Shown here in pieces: positions 22,014-32,154 of a stretch of 64,000 bases of DNA. A program made the translations under genes and the position numbers. Every line of letters begins with the position of its first letter. Position 1 is the stretch's first letter. This DNA comes from Beroe forskalii (taxonomy: Eukaryota; Ctenophora; Nuda; Beroida; Beroidae). The stretch lies in assembly GCA_011033025.1 (NCBI GenBank), contig WFMF01000048.1:558001-622000 (forward strand), given 5' to 3'. The notes under the pieces were generated by a model that searched no databases, had not been told where the DNA came from, and saw only the letters and a list, made by a program, of their open reading frames with translations.

Positions 22014-23640
22014 TAGCAGGCCCGTTGGGCCTGCAAGGACACAGCTCACTCGGCGCTGCTACGCAGCACCTCGTTCGCAAATTTTTGACATGATAATTCA
22101 AATTGATTGGATACTTTTTACCGCATAAAAAATCCGATCAGATCCAAAGAAATCAAAAATTCAATTTTATGAAGGAGCAGAGCGAAGAAATGTTTCTCGG
22201 TTAATCTCAGTTGTGCACTTGTGACTTTTGTTCCGTTTTGCTGGCAAGATGATGTTAATTCAGACAACTGATTTTCATACTGACATTGGACAATTTTGTT
22301 TTGTTCCAGGCAGGAACTGTATACGTAATGTGCTACACCTACATTCGACTCGATTAAATTGTAACTACACTTTTTTAAACCTTAAATTGCGTTTAAAGTC
22401 TGAACGGTTAATTTCACAACTGCAGTTACTACTGTTATCACCGATTGAGTATTGATTATCGACCGACCTCGGCCACAATTTTATGAAAAAGCAATCCATC
22501 TGAAATATCCTCCGTTAATTAAGTTATGTCCATTCTCCATCTCGAAATCTTGAATTTGAAGTAAAGGAAACGTCAAATTTTCAAAAACTACAGCACATCA
22601 TTAAACAGTAGTAGCGTAATAGCAAGCACTCGCATAGAACTGATTATAATCTGCACGTGCACAAAAATTAGTTTCCATAGCAACGGCACCAATATGCCGC
22701 TCTTAGCCTTAATTTCTCTTGATAATCTCTTGGCAAGGTCAAAAAAATTTACAGTGACGGGAAAAAACGCTAAACTTCACTTTATATAAGAGATACTAGC
22801 AGGCCCGTTGGGCCTGCAAATACACAGCTCACTCGGCGCTGCTACGCAGCACCTCGTTCGCAAATTTCAAACCTCACAATTCAAACCAACTAAATACTTT
22901 TGACTGCATCAAAAAATTCCGAACAGATCTATAGAGCTATAGTTATATAAGCAGCAAAATTAAAACAGCATTAAACGGAAATGAACGCGCGCGCAATTAA
23001 TCTGCACGTGCAATTTTCCCCATTGCGCGCGCGTTGCCATGGAGCGTGACGCAAAAAAAACACGAAATGCGACTTTATAAGTAAGACTAGCAGGCCCGTT
23101 GGGCCTGCATATACACAGCTCACTCGGCGCTGCTACGCAGCACCTCGTTCGCAAATTTCAAACTCCACAATTCAAATCAACTTAATACTTTTTACCGCAT
23201 CCAAAAATTCCAATCATATAAAAGTTACATAGCAACAAAATTAAAACAGTATTTAACAGAAATGAACGCGCGCGCAATTAATCTGCACGTGCACTTTTCT
23301 TTCTGCGCGCGCGTTGCCATGGGGCGTGACGTACGGAGAAAAAACACGAAATGCGAAATTATAAGTAAGATAAGACTAACAGGCCCGTTGGGCCTGCAAA
23401 CACACAGCTCACTCGGCGCTGCTACGCAGCACCTCGTTCGCAAATTTCAAACCACACAATACAAATTTAATGAATACTTTTTACGGCATCACAAAGTTAT
23501 ATGAAGCTCCGAAATCAAAACAACATTAAACAAAAATGAACGCGCGCGCAGCTAATCTGCACGTGCAAATTCCCCCATTGCGCGCGCGTTGCCATGGAGC
23601 GTGACGTAAAACATACAGAAAATGCGACTTTATAAGTAAG
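22014..23640 (+). repeat. four head-to-tail copies of an ACTAGCAGGCCCGTTGGGCC repeat
   Basis: Copies start at about 22013, 22797, 23089 and 23376 with (A)CTAGCAGGCCCGTTGGGCC (the last one has CTAACAGG). They continue with GGCGCTGCTACGCAGCACC and GTTCGCAAATTT, and end with CACGTGCA, GCGCGCGCGTTGCCATGG and ACTTTATAAGTAAG. The first is about 780 bp and the others about 285 bp, so the short ones are deletion derivatives or satellite-like multiples. The first bases can form a hairpin (GCAGGCCCGTTGGGCCTGC). The class is unknown to me. Confidence 0.8.
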
Positions 23641-23903
23641 ATTTTAAAAACTGTACGCGTAAATTTAAACTTACATTTAGTACTAGTGGTACTATATATT
23701 TTGTTGACGTTATAAATTCTTTCATTTTATCACTTTAGGATCTTAACCAACTATTGGGAATTATCAGATGAAATTTATAAAAGACTTCATGACTGCAAGT
23801 TTTTCAGGGGATGCAAGCCAACTTTCCAGGGGATGCAGAGCATCCCCTGCATACCCTCTGGCTACGTGGCTGGATGGCAGATTTACGAGCAATAATATCT
23901 CAC

Positions 23904-23993
23904 CACTTCAATGTCTTCCGTTACAGGTGACTGCTGGGCTGAAGGAACTGCAGGCGTCTCCGGCGTCTCGTCTAGTACTATCTCCGATCCCTT
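23904..23993 (-). CDS. linker exon, module type 2 (copy a)
   Basis: The acceptor TTTAATTGCAG ends at 23994 and the donor is GTG|GTGAGATATT. It has 30 codons, phase 0: KGSEIVLDETPETPAVPSAQ and then QQSPVTEDIEV. It is Pro/Glu/Ser rich and probably disordered. Confidence 0.7.
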
Positions 23994-24294
23994 CTGCAAT
24001 TAAATGAAGCTTATAAATTGTTAAAACCATACGCGTATGTATATTTACGTAATATAATATTTACTTTGACGGTTTTTACTTTTTTCCAACTACTAGCGAC
24101 TGTAACAGCCAATGACAGCAATTTAGAATGAATCAAACATAGTCAAGTCAGTGACGGAGAAAGTGTATTCCATAGTTCCATACATTATTTGCCCGAAACT
24201 TCGCTGTGATGGGTACTTGGCAGCTCATCAATTATCCCTGCAGCACAGTTTCTCGTACACTAGGCTGAATTAACCGTGTGGCTGCATAGGTGAG

Positions 24295-24405
24295 AACTTT
24301 CACCCTTTGCACAGTGATTAGGGTGAGAATCGAACCTGAAACCTTTCGATAACTAAGCACGACACTCTCAAAACTGAGCCACTTGACCGCTATCGTGTTT
24401 CCGTT
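24295..24405 (-). repeat. tRNA-derived SINE-like fragment
   Basis: On the minus strand GGTCAAGTGGCTCAG resembles an A box and CAGGTTCGATTCTC a B box, about 50 nt apart. It lacks a clean cloverleaf, so it is a SINE head and not a working tRNA. Confidence 0.5.
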
Positions 24406-24693
24406 TTCAAATAAGGATCTGGACAACAAAATTCTGAATATACTGCAAAGTGCAAAAATGCTGATACTCCAAATTAGAACTAACTCGATTCATAAAAAGA
24501 CTACGCCAAAGATGTGAATATTTACTCTTTTCACCTACCTGTCTAGTTGCATACCTTATTACTTAACTACCTACCTACTCAACGAAAAGCCTACTGCCTA
24601 GTACCTAGCTAATTATCATTTCACTCTCAGATAATTGTTATTATAGTAAGCATATGATGGCACTTGGCAGATTTACGAGCAATAATATCTCAC

Positions 24694-24787
24694 CACTTCA
24701 ATGTCTTCCGTTACAGGTGACTGCTGGGCTGAAGGAACTGCAGGCGTCTCCGGCGTCTCGTCTATAAAATACTATCTCCGATCCCTT
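24694..24787 (-). pseudogene. dead duplicate of the module type 2 exon
   Basis: It matches 23904-23993 almost throughout, but TATTTTATAGACG replaces TACTAGACG. That makes it 94 nt, not 90, and shifts the frame. Splice sites are intact. Inclusion would break the protein. Confidence 0.75.
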
Positions 24788-25313
24788 CTGCAATTAAATG
24801 AAGCTTATAAATTGTTAAAACCATACGCGTATGTATATTTACGTAATATAATATTTACTTTGACGGTTTTTACTTTTTTCCAACTACTAGCGACTGTAAC
24901 AGCCAATGACAGCAATTTAGAATGAATCAAACATAGTCAAGTCAGTGACGGAGAAAGTGTATTCCATAGTTCCATACATTATTTGCCCGAAACTTCGCTG
25001 TGATGGGTACTTGGCAGCTCATCAATTATCCCTGCAGCACAGTTTCTCGTACACTAGGCTGAATTAACCGTGTGGCTGGGCACGTGGCCTCCGGCCACCG
25101 TTCACCATTTTTTCGCTTCAGCAATTCGTACAGTACACTGTAGTACTATCGGTGATGAGGTCATATTTTAATCGGGTGTGGCTCCTCCTCTGAGAGTCTA
25201 AGTGATGTCTATATGCCTGGTGGTGTCAAACGTCCCTGGTACTTTCGTATGATCATTCCGATCATCGGTATGCTTGATTGGGTACTGATCAGTGGTGTCA
25301 GAGAGGTCTGTGG

Positions 25314-25337
25314 CTATATATATATATATATATATAT
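25314..25337. repeat. TA microsatellite
   Basis: Twelve or so uninterrupted TA units. Confidence 0.95.
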
Positions 25338-25370
25338 TCATATATGAGGAATATTTATAAGTAGTAAGAA

Positions 25371-25946
25371 ATCCTCACTCATAAAAGCGGTAAACGTGCC
25401 AAGCTAACCTTGGTAGTCCACCTTTTCCGATCCTAATACTACTGATATTCAAGGACGCATTTCATAGGGTGTAGCTCGTTAATGACTCTAACTTAATTAC
25501 GATGCAGATTCGAGCAGGCCCCACCACTGTGATCTCGGGGAAGCCTCTTACAGTCTTGTCAGCTGTATGGTAAATAATACATTGATCGTATATAGTGCAG
25601 GTTGTACAATATATACACACCTAGGCATTACCTGATAAGCAGTGTGAATTGTTGAGTGTATCGGTACTGCTACTTCCATTACACTGATAATAAGGTGTGA
25701 TTTGATGGTAATGTAGTGGTACAAGTAGTAAAAGATTCGGGACTGGTTGGGCTGCGCCTGGTTGAGTGGACAAGAGCTGTGCCTGTCATTCGTGACATCC
25801 ATGGTTCGAGTCTCGGGGAAATCCTCACTCATAAAAGCGGTAAACGTGCCAAGCTAACCTTGGTAGTCCACCTTTTCCGATTCTAATACTACTGATATTC
25901 AAGGACGCATTTCATAGGGTGTAGCTCGTTAATGACTCTAACTTAA
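25371..25946 (+). repeat. two direct copies of a ~127-bp segment around a tRNA-like SINE head
   Basis: CCTCACTCATAAAAGCGGTA starts both copies (about 25371 and 25818) and GTAGCTCGTTAATGACTCTA ends both. Just before the second copy, 25750-25812 has GGTTGAGTGGACAAGAGC (A-box like) and ATGGTTCGAGTCTC (B box). The 127-bp part is probably a SINE body: one full copy at 25750-25946 and one headless copy. Confidence 0.6.
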
Positions 25947-25949
25947 AAA

Positions 25950-26353
25950 GATTTTATGTACGTGCACTTCTCATAGTCTAGTGCACAATTTCCAGCAAAA
26001 ACCATTTATAAATATTGAATGAACTTCCCATAAAATCCGGACAGACACACAGACGCACGAACACAGTGAAATTATTAATATAGAAGCGAGTAGTACACGA
26101 CTTTATAGAAATTCGACACCCGTCTATATATGACTCAAAACTTGTCGTGAGACTACTATAATATGATATTGTGTGGATGTGCGGTTGATGTGTCGGTATA
26201 CATATAATACGTACTGACGTACATAAAATAACACCATTTCCACTTTACTAAATTCCTCTATGCTTAGTGTTCTGTGTATAGAATAGTAGGAATAGTAGGA
26301 ATCCAATAATAATATAGCAGAATCACCTTAATAGGAGCACAGCTTGATGTCAC
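25950..26353. other. intron sequence with a dispersed-repeat end
   Basis: GACACACAGACGCACGAACA...GAAATTATTAATATAGA at about 26043-26090 matches the 3' end of the repeat inserted at 52,813-53,274. CTCAAAACTTGTCGTGAGACT at about 26132 recurs at 10264. Confidence 0.6.
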
Positions 26354-26413
26354 CTTTGCCTTGATTGCATCATTTAATTCTTGTGAAGACAAGAACCGAC
26401 CTCTTTGTAATAC
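26354..26413 (-). CDS. exon, recombinase-like gene (middle part)
   Basis: The acceptor ACTTTTACCAG ends at 26414 and the donor is AAG|GTGACA. It has 20 codons, phase 0, helical and basic: VLQRGRFLSSQELNDAIKAK. It joins in phase to the 26695-26770 exon. Confidence 0.7.
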
Positions 26414-26694
26414 CTGGTAAAAGTAATTAGAGTTAGGTGCGCAATAATCGTAATTAGGTTCCAGTGAGTACATAAATCAAGTTGCTCAATCCATGTCATA
26501 TCAATCCATGTCGTATCAATGAAGAAGTAAGTACGCATTCACCATCAAGATTGATAACAAGCAAATATAGGTCACTTTACACGATTACATGGGGCGTCGG
26601 CCATTCTACCACCTTTTTTGGTTTTTTGCTTTCCATTTTGATGCATTGGGGGAAATAAATATTTATCAGATAGTATTAGCCTCCCTAGACTTAC

Positions 26695-26770
26695 CCGTTT
26701 CTCCAGGATTCGCCAAATTGGGTCCAATGACAGGTATCCTTTCAGGTTCAGGTCCGTTATCGTAACGTCA
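26695..26770 (-). CDS. exon, recombinase-like gene (middle part)
   Basis: The acceptor AACAAACACAG ends at 26771 and the donor is ACGG|GTAAGT. It has one base plus 25 codons: DVTITDLNLKGYLSLDPIWR. The other two frames contain stops. It needs an upstream exon ending with two bases, and the exon at 33678-33874 does not provide that. Confidence 0.7.
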
Positions 26771-27079
26771 CTGTGTTTGTTAATAATGTGTTCTTTACGC
26801 TGAAATTGTTCAATATTTAATGACTTCTATTCCTACTGGCGGTCGCGGATAGTGTCCCAGCGTTTGCCAACAAATTGTCCCTGCGAGACATACTTTTTTT
26901 CTTTCAAATTCTTTCAAAAGAAAACAAGAATTGCGCCTGCCGGCGAAAATCTTGTTGGGCCTTGTTCCCATGTGCAGGCGCTTAATTTCCCTCCCCGCCC
27001 TGTCATCTCTGAAAGAAAAGATAGAGTAATCACATAAATGAATAACGTTATCTTCAATTCTTTGTGACTTATGCGCATA

Positions 27080-27342
27080 ACTTTGTGGAGGCACACGTGT
27101 GAACACCAGTTCACACGTTCACAGTTCTGAGCTGGCGTAGTTCGATTCAGGGACCCCGTTCCATTTCTTATCTCTCTGCGTGTGGAGGATGCCGTGACGG
27201 TGAACGTTCTACGTTCAGCTTCCTGGTCTTGTACAGGAGGTGGTTGTTGTGCTCGTCCTGTTGATGGCGCAGCAATCTGTGTTACAGAAGCTCTGCTTCT
27301 GGAATGATATCTGTCAGGGGTCTTAGATGAAGATCCCCACAT
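27080..27342 (-). CDS. hypothetical frame or exon, Ser/Thr/Pro/Arg rich
   Basis: An open minus-strand stretch with plausible codon content (TGRAQQPPPVQDQEAERR). No splice donor gives the phase the neighbouring exons need, and the upstream edge runs into the GAGGAAATTTTTGG border of the satellite block. It may be a degraded element frame. Confidence 0.25.
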
Positions 27343-27559
27343 CCAGAAACACGCGAGTCCGTGAGTCTGACTCGGAGGAAATTGATTTTGAGAGGAAATT
27401 TTTGGTGGTTTGAGAGGAATTTTTTCAAATGAAAATGTTAATTTCAGATTGTGAAGTCAGAGGAAAATGTACATATTTTTAAGTCAAGTGTCACAAATAT
27501 GTTTCATTCATGAGTAAAAGCTTAAAAGGAATATGATATGATTCTAAATTTACTATAAA

Positions 27560-29710
27560 GGCAGATTTCGAATTAAGTTGCAAAAAACCCTAAAATTTTC
27601 GCCTGCGGCGGGCTGTTGTGATTAAATTATATTACTCAATTAGTCTAGACACAACCACGGATGAGAAGCAATTAAAATTTTCGCTTGCAATAGGTACTGT
27701 AGGTAGGTAATTTCAATCAAATTGTTCATTACCAAATTGACTTGAGAGGTAGATTCAGATGAAAAAACCCTAAAAATTTTCGCCTGCGGCGGGCTGTTGT
27801 TATCAAATTGTGTCAATGAATTGGGTTTAGACCCAGCCTCAGATGTGAAACTTAAAAACATTTCGCCTTTGACGGACTATTGTAAGCAAATTATTGTTAC
27901 TGAATTGACTTTAGAGGCAGATTTCGTATTACAATGCAAAAAATTCTAAAAATTTTCGCCTGCGGCGGGCTGTTGTGATCGAATTGCGTTATCAAAATTG
28001 AAGTTAGACACAACCACGGATGAGAAGCAATTAAAATTTTCGCTTGCAATAGGTACTGTAGGTAATTTCAATCAAATTGTTTATTACCAAATTGACTTAA
28101 GAGGTAGATTCAGATGAAAAAACCCTAAAAATTTTCGCCTGCAGCGGGCTGTTGTTATCAAATTGTGTCAATGAATTGGGTTTAGACCCAGCCTCAGATG
28201 TGAAACTTAAAAACATTTCGCCTTTGATGGACTATTGTAAGCAATTTATTGTTACTGAATTGACTTTAGAGGCAGATTTCGTATTACAATGCAAAAAATT
28301 CTAAAAATTTTCGCCTGCGGCGGGCTGTTGTGATCGAATTGCGTTATCAAAATTGAAGTTAGACACAACCACGGATGAGAAGCAATTAAAATTTTCGCTT
28401 GCAATAGGTTATTATAATCAAATTTTTCATTACCAAATTGACTTAAGAGGCATATTCAGATGAAAAAACCCTTAAAATTTTCGCCTGCGGCGGGCTGTTG
28501 TTATCAAATTGTGTCAATGAATTTGTTTTAGACCCAGCCTCAGATGTGAAACTTAAAAACATTTCGCCTTTGACGGACTATTGTAAGCAAATTATTGATA
28601 CTGAACTGACTTTAGAGGCAGATTTCGTATTACGATGCAAAAACTTCTAAAAATTTTCGCCTGCGGCGGGCTGTTGTGATCGAATTGCGTTAATAAATTG
28701 GCCTTATACACAGCCACAGAAAGTGTGAAGTGCATTAAAAATTTCGCCTGTGGCGGACTGTTGTAATTAAATTATCACTACAAAATTGACTTTATATTAG
28801 AGGCAGATTCATAGGCAAAAAAACCCTTAAATTTTCCCTGCCGTGGGCTGTTGTGATCAAATTATGTTACTCAATTAATCAAGACACAGCCACGGATGTG
28901 AAGCAATTAAAATTTTCGCTTGCAATGGGTTATTATAATCAAATTGTTTATTACCGAATTGACTTTAGAGGCAGATTCAGATGCGAATAACCCTAAAAAT
29001 TTTCGCCTGCGGCGGGCTTAGTAGTCTTAGTAAAATGGCCACGGTCGGTTTAATCAACCAGGCCGGTGGCAGCCATGCAGAGCATGGAGACTTCCCTATA
29101 CACTAGGCCAAGGGTGTGAACTCCTAGGTGGTTTTTAGGCCACCCGACTGCCGGGTTATATCCCGGGCTGAGGGCAGAACCCAGTCCTGGACCACGCAGG
29201 TCTGGATTTCTGCCAACGCCCCTGGCTTCAAACAGACTGCAAAGCAAGTCAAGGCTTGCCTGCAGATTAGGTCAGCTTTCAGCCGAAGATGGCTATGTAC
29301 CATCTCCCTTCGTCTGGTGGATCACTGGGTGGCCTGATCCAACCAGACTGTGTAAATCATATTCCCATCGATTGAGATTTAACTGGGCTCAATGGGCAAA
29401 GCCCAGTTCAGGATACTGCCTGAATTTACAATGCAAAAATTCTAAAAATTTTCGCCTGCGGCGGGCTGTTGTGATTGAATTGCATTAGTAAATTAGCCGT
29501 ATACACAGCCACAGGAAGTGTGTTCAAGTGCATTAAAAATTGTCGCCTGCGGCGGACTGTTGTAATTAAATTATACAGATTCCTGCAGTTATGGATGCAA
29601 AACACCGAAAATTTTCGCCTGCGGCGGGCTGTTGTGATTCATTATGTTACTAAATTGGTCCTAGACACAGTTTTCGATGTGAAACTTTCAAAATTTTCGC
29701 CTGCGGCGCT
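27560..29710. repeat. TTCGCCTGCGGCGGGCTGTT satellite with ~357-bp higher-order period
   Basis: Subunits of 85-95 bp (TTCGCCTGCGGCGGGCTGTT...) are organised into a larger unit: CACAACCACGGATGAGAAGC recurs at 27650, 28009 and 28364. A LINE-tail fragment interrupts it at 29027-29440. The bordering GAGGAAATT...GGATGTGG phrases resemble those at 15.4 kb, as if the block moved as a unit. Confidence 0.85.
29027..29400 (-). mobile_element. LINE 3'-tail fragment inserted in the satellite
   Basis: Minus-strand match to 36800-37160: CTAATCTGCAGGC, GTTTGAAGCCA(T/G)GGGCGTTGG, CCTAAAAACCACCTAGGAGT, ending CCATTTTACTAAGACTACTAAG. It is 5'-truncated and inserted between two satellite units. Confidence 0.8.
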
Positions 29711-29803
29711 CAGAAATATCAGTAAGGACTAAAACTGACATTACAAATTGCAAGCGAAGTGAGCAGGCCACAGAAATCATAAAAAATGGGTCTCAGAGGA
29801 AAT

Positions 29804-30436
29804 TCAAAATTTTCTGGATGTGGGTGAAGATCCTGCGGAAGATCTACTTCCGGAAGGTGCTTGGATTGAAACCTCTCGTCGCACGGTGCGACGAGAGTTG
29901 CCTTCGGTTTCAGACTTTCCTCTTTTCTTTGTAACGGCGGAGGAAGACGAGGCGTCTGATTTCTTGAGTTCATCCTTGGAACCTCTGTGTGTCTTTAACA
30001 AGGTCACCTTCTTTAATTGGAGGATCTTGGCTTCCTTGGCCTCTCGTTCTGACTCAGCGTCAGAACTAGAAGACGAGTCACCTGTAGACGTTGATGAAGA
30101 GTCCGACTCCCTTTCCCGTTTCCGAGGTGTAATCTTTGAAGGAGACTGCATTAGTTTCAATCTGGACTTCAGGCCTGTGAGGGAGTCTTTCTCTGCACAG
30201 TGTTTCAGGACACCAGCCAGAGAAGTGATGTATCGTTTAGCTGTGTCCAGACTCCCGGCGACTTCTTGCAGAAGTGTGATGAGCATTTTTAATTCTGCAA
30301 TACTGTCAACTTCACACTTCGCAAGGTCTGTAAGGGGGAATTCGGTTACAGCCTTGTTGATGGCTTTCAGCTTCTCAATGGTGGAGTGTGTGCCGGGTGC
30401 GTGGTGGAAGGTAACTTCGTCGAGGTTTTCAGTCAT
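29804..30436 (-). CDS. gag-like ORF directly after a tRNA-Asp primer-binding site
   Basis: 210 residues from the ATG at 30436 (reading MTENLDEV) to the TGA at 29804. The N-terminal half is helical (TDLAKCEVDSIAELKMLITL, then EVAGSLDTAKRY). The C-terminal half is basic and Ser-rich (SPSKITPRKRERESDSSSTS). There is no zinc knuckle or protease. The longer frame up to 30472 would read through the tRNA match, so I prefer the internal ATG. Its position just after LTR and PBS points to a Gag-type protein. The downstream part of the element is lost in the satellite border. Confidence 0.5.
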   Translation of the reverse strand: MTENLDEVTFHHAPGTHSTIEKLKAINKAVTEFPLTDLAKCEVDSIAELKMLITLLQEVAGSLDTAKRYITSLAGVLKHCAEKDSLTGLKSRLKLMQSPSKITPRKRERESDSSSTSTGDSSSSSDAESEREAKEAKILQLKKVTLLKTHRGSKDELKKSDASSSSAVTKKRGKSETEGNSRRTVRREVSIQAPSGSRSSAGSSPTSRKF

Positions 30437-30509
30437 TTCGATGATATAGTGGTTAGTATTCCCGCCTGTCACGCGGGCGACCTGGGTTCGATTCCCAGAC
30501 GGGGAGCCA
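30435..30509 (-). other. full-length tRNA-Asp(GTC) match serving as primer-binding site
   Basis: On the plus strand 30435-30506 reads as a 72-nt tRNA-Asp: TATAGTGGTTAGTAT D arm, anticodon stem-loop CCCGCCTGTCACGCGGG, T arm GGGTTCGATTCCC, acceptor ACGGGGA, discriminator G, followed by an encoded CCA. The 5' acceptor strand is degenerate (ATTTCGA against ACGGGGA). On the minus strand it begins TGGCTCCCCGTCTGG three bases after the LTR end. That is where a PBS belongs, but a PBS normally covers only 10-18 nt. Confidence 0.7.
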
Positions 30510-30512
30510 AAG

Positions 30513-30938
30513 TGTAACTGGTTCCAACTCAGAGAAACTCGTATATAATCTGTTGAATAGTCTTAGAATGCGAAAAGAGAAGAAGTGCCCTCCCTAATCC
30601 CCCGCTCCCTATACCCCCTATCCCCGCCCTGGTGTCGTGCCTGTTTCTGATTGGTTCTCGGGCGGATCACGTGACGGCCCGCGCACGTGGTCCGCCCGCG
30701 CTTCGATCAACAAAGCGATAACAGGGTGGATCTTTCCTCTTGTAAGGATGTCTGTTGAGACTCTCTGTTACACACCATCGAATATAGGACAATCTATATC
30801 TCTATTGTAATGGCTGGCGCAATCTCGAATATCGAGTGCGCCATGAGGCAGAAAGTCACACCAGCAGATAGAAAATCACACCCGTATTTTAATTTTTAGA
30901 GGAGGAAAGTCCAGCTTCCAAGTGTTGGATCTACAACA
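30513..30938 (-). mobile_element. LTR of a retrotransposon
   Basis: Minus strand: starts TGTTGTAGATCCAACACTTG, ends CCAGTTACA, 426 bp, with TG...CA ends. It contains a CCAAT-type box (plus-strand GATTGG at about 30650), CACGTG sites and TATATA near its end. It is preceded by a purine tract and followed by a PBS. No second copy is in the window. Confidence 0.7.
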
Positions 30939-30957
30939 CATCCCCCTCCACAAAAAT
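30939..30957 (-). promoter_or_regulatory. polypurine tract before the LTR
   Basis: Minus strand TTTTTGTGGAGGGGGATG abuts the LTR start TGTTGTAG. This is the usual plus-strand primer position at the 3' end of an internal region. Confidence 0.65.
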
Positions 30958-32154
30958 TAAATAATTTGAAAAATTATTTAATTTGAGAACCTAAGACGCA
31001 CAACGCAGATACGTACCACGTATCCACATAAGGACGAAGATGAATTTAGGTTATGTGGGGCAAGGAGTTTAGGAGTTTAGGAGGAAAATAACATATGTTA
31101 TACATTTGTATTTTCTATATCTTATAACGCATGCATCTCAAAAATATTTCAGCCAAAACACGCTACAATAATATAAGTATACTTTTAAATTTTTAAATAA
31201 AATGAAAATTAAATGCACTAAAGAATTGCTAATCACCCAGTTAGTGGCAAAAATTATTTGCTAAATGTTAAAATAAATATAAGGTACGCACAGATACCAA
31301 TGTTATATTAAATATATTAATTAAAATCGTAAATGTATAATGAACCCAAACAAAGGAAAGACATTATTTAATCCTAAAATAAATCCTGGCGTTATCAGTC
31401 AATAAATGATTGTAATGACGTCATAAAAACCGAGGAGATTAATTATTATTAAGAAAGTCTTTATAATTTTAAAAATGTTTTTAATGTTTCAGGTTAATTC
31501 GCTTTAGCGAGTTCCGAAGTGGGTGTGTTCCGCCCTCTACTGTCCTCTGCAATGTTAGTGTTCTCTCCCCAAACCGCCTTGTAGAAAATCATGGCTTAGA
31601 GCCAATCAGCGATCGCGGTGCCTCTGGGGCTGCTGCAATGGGAGTGATCTCCCCCAGGATGCCTTTAAAAGAAAATCCTGGCCTAGAGCCAATCAATCGT
31701 GCGCCACCGGCGCAGAGGTCAGCGTTGGGAGACTTCCCCCTCTGGAGACCTTATAGGCAGGTATTTCCTAGACCTGCATGATTGATTGACAACCGAAATT
31801 AGGAGACGTGGAATCAATTGTCCGGCAATTGATTACCATTCTGTCACGCAATTGTGTTAGATTGTCCAGCAATTAGCAACAATTGTCCCGCAACTGTAGT
31901 TTGATGTAAATATTACCGTGCAGGTTTGTAGGAAATTCCGTGTTAAGGGGGTGGAGTGTTGGGGCTATCCTGCCCAGGATGCCGAGTAGAAATCGTGACT
32001 CAGGACAAACCAGCGATTGTGTCGCCGTTGGAGGAGATTTTTCTGGAGGCTTCTGAAGCAGGTAATTTCAGAAACTTGCATGATTGACTAGCAATCAAAT
32101 ACAATTGTCCAGCATGATTGACCAGCAATCGACAAATGTCCAGCAAGTGTTGAT
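30958..32154. other. retroelement internal or untranslated DNA with diverged repeats
   Basis: AT-rich at 31000-31490. From 31490 GC-richer with repeated phrases: GAAAATC(A/C)TGGC(T/C)TAGAGCCAATCA at about 31587 and 31673, and AATTGTCC(A/G)GCAA five times between 31818 and 32140. No frame. Confidence 0.5.

Larger units (their letters stand above)
23870..25085. repeat. segmental duplication of ~400 bp carrying one exon
   Basis: Positions 23877-24290 and 24668-25078 are almost the same sequence, in direct orientation. Each has the GATTTACGAGCAATAATATC donor-side intron, the module type 2 exon, and the CAGCCAATGACAG...GTGTATTCC repeat. A one-site 4-bp difference falls inside the exon copy. Confidence 0.85.

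Noticed and set aside
29820-30449. 209-residue plus-strand frame antisense to the gag-like ORF
   Set aside because: Shadow frame. The minus-strand frame has the ATG after a PBS and a charged/Ser-rich composition typical of such proteins.
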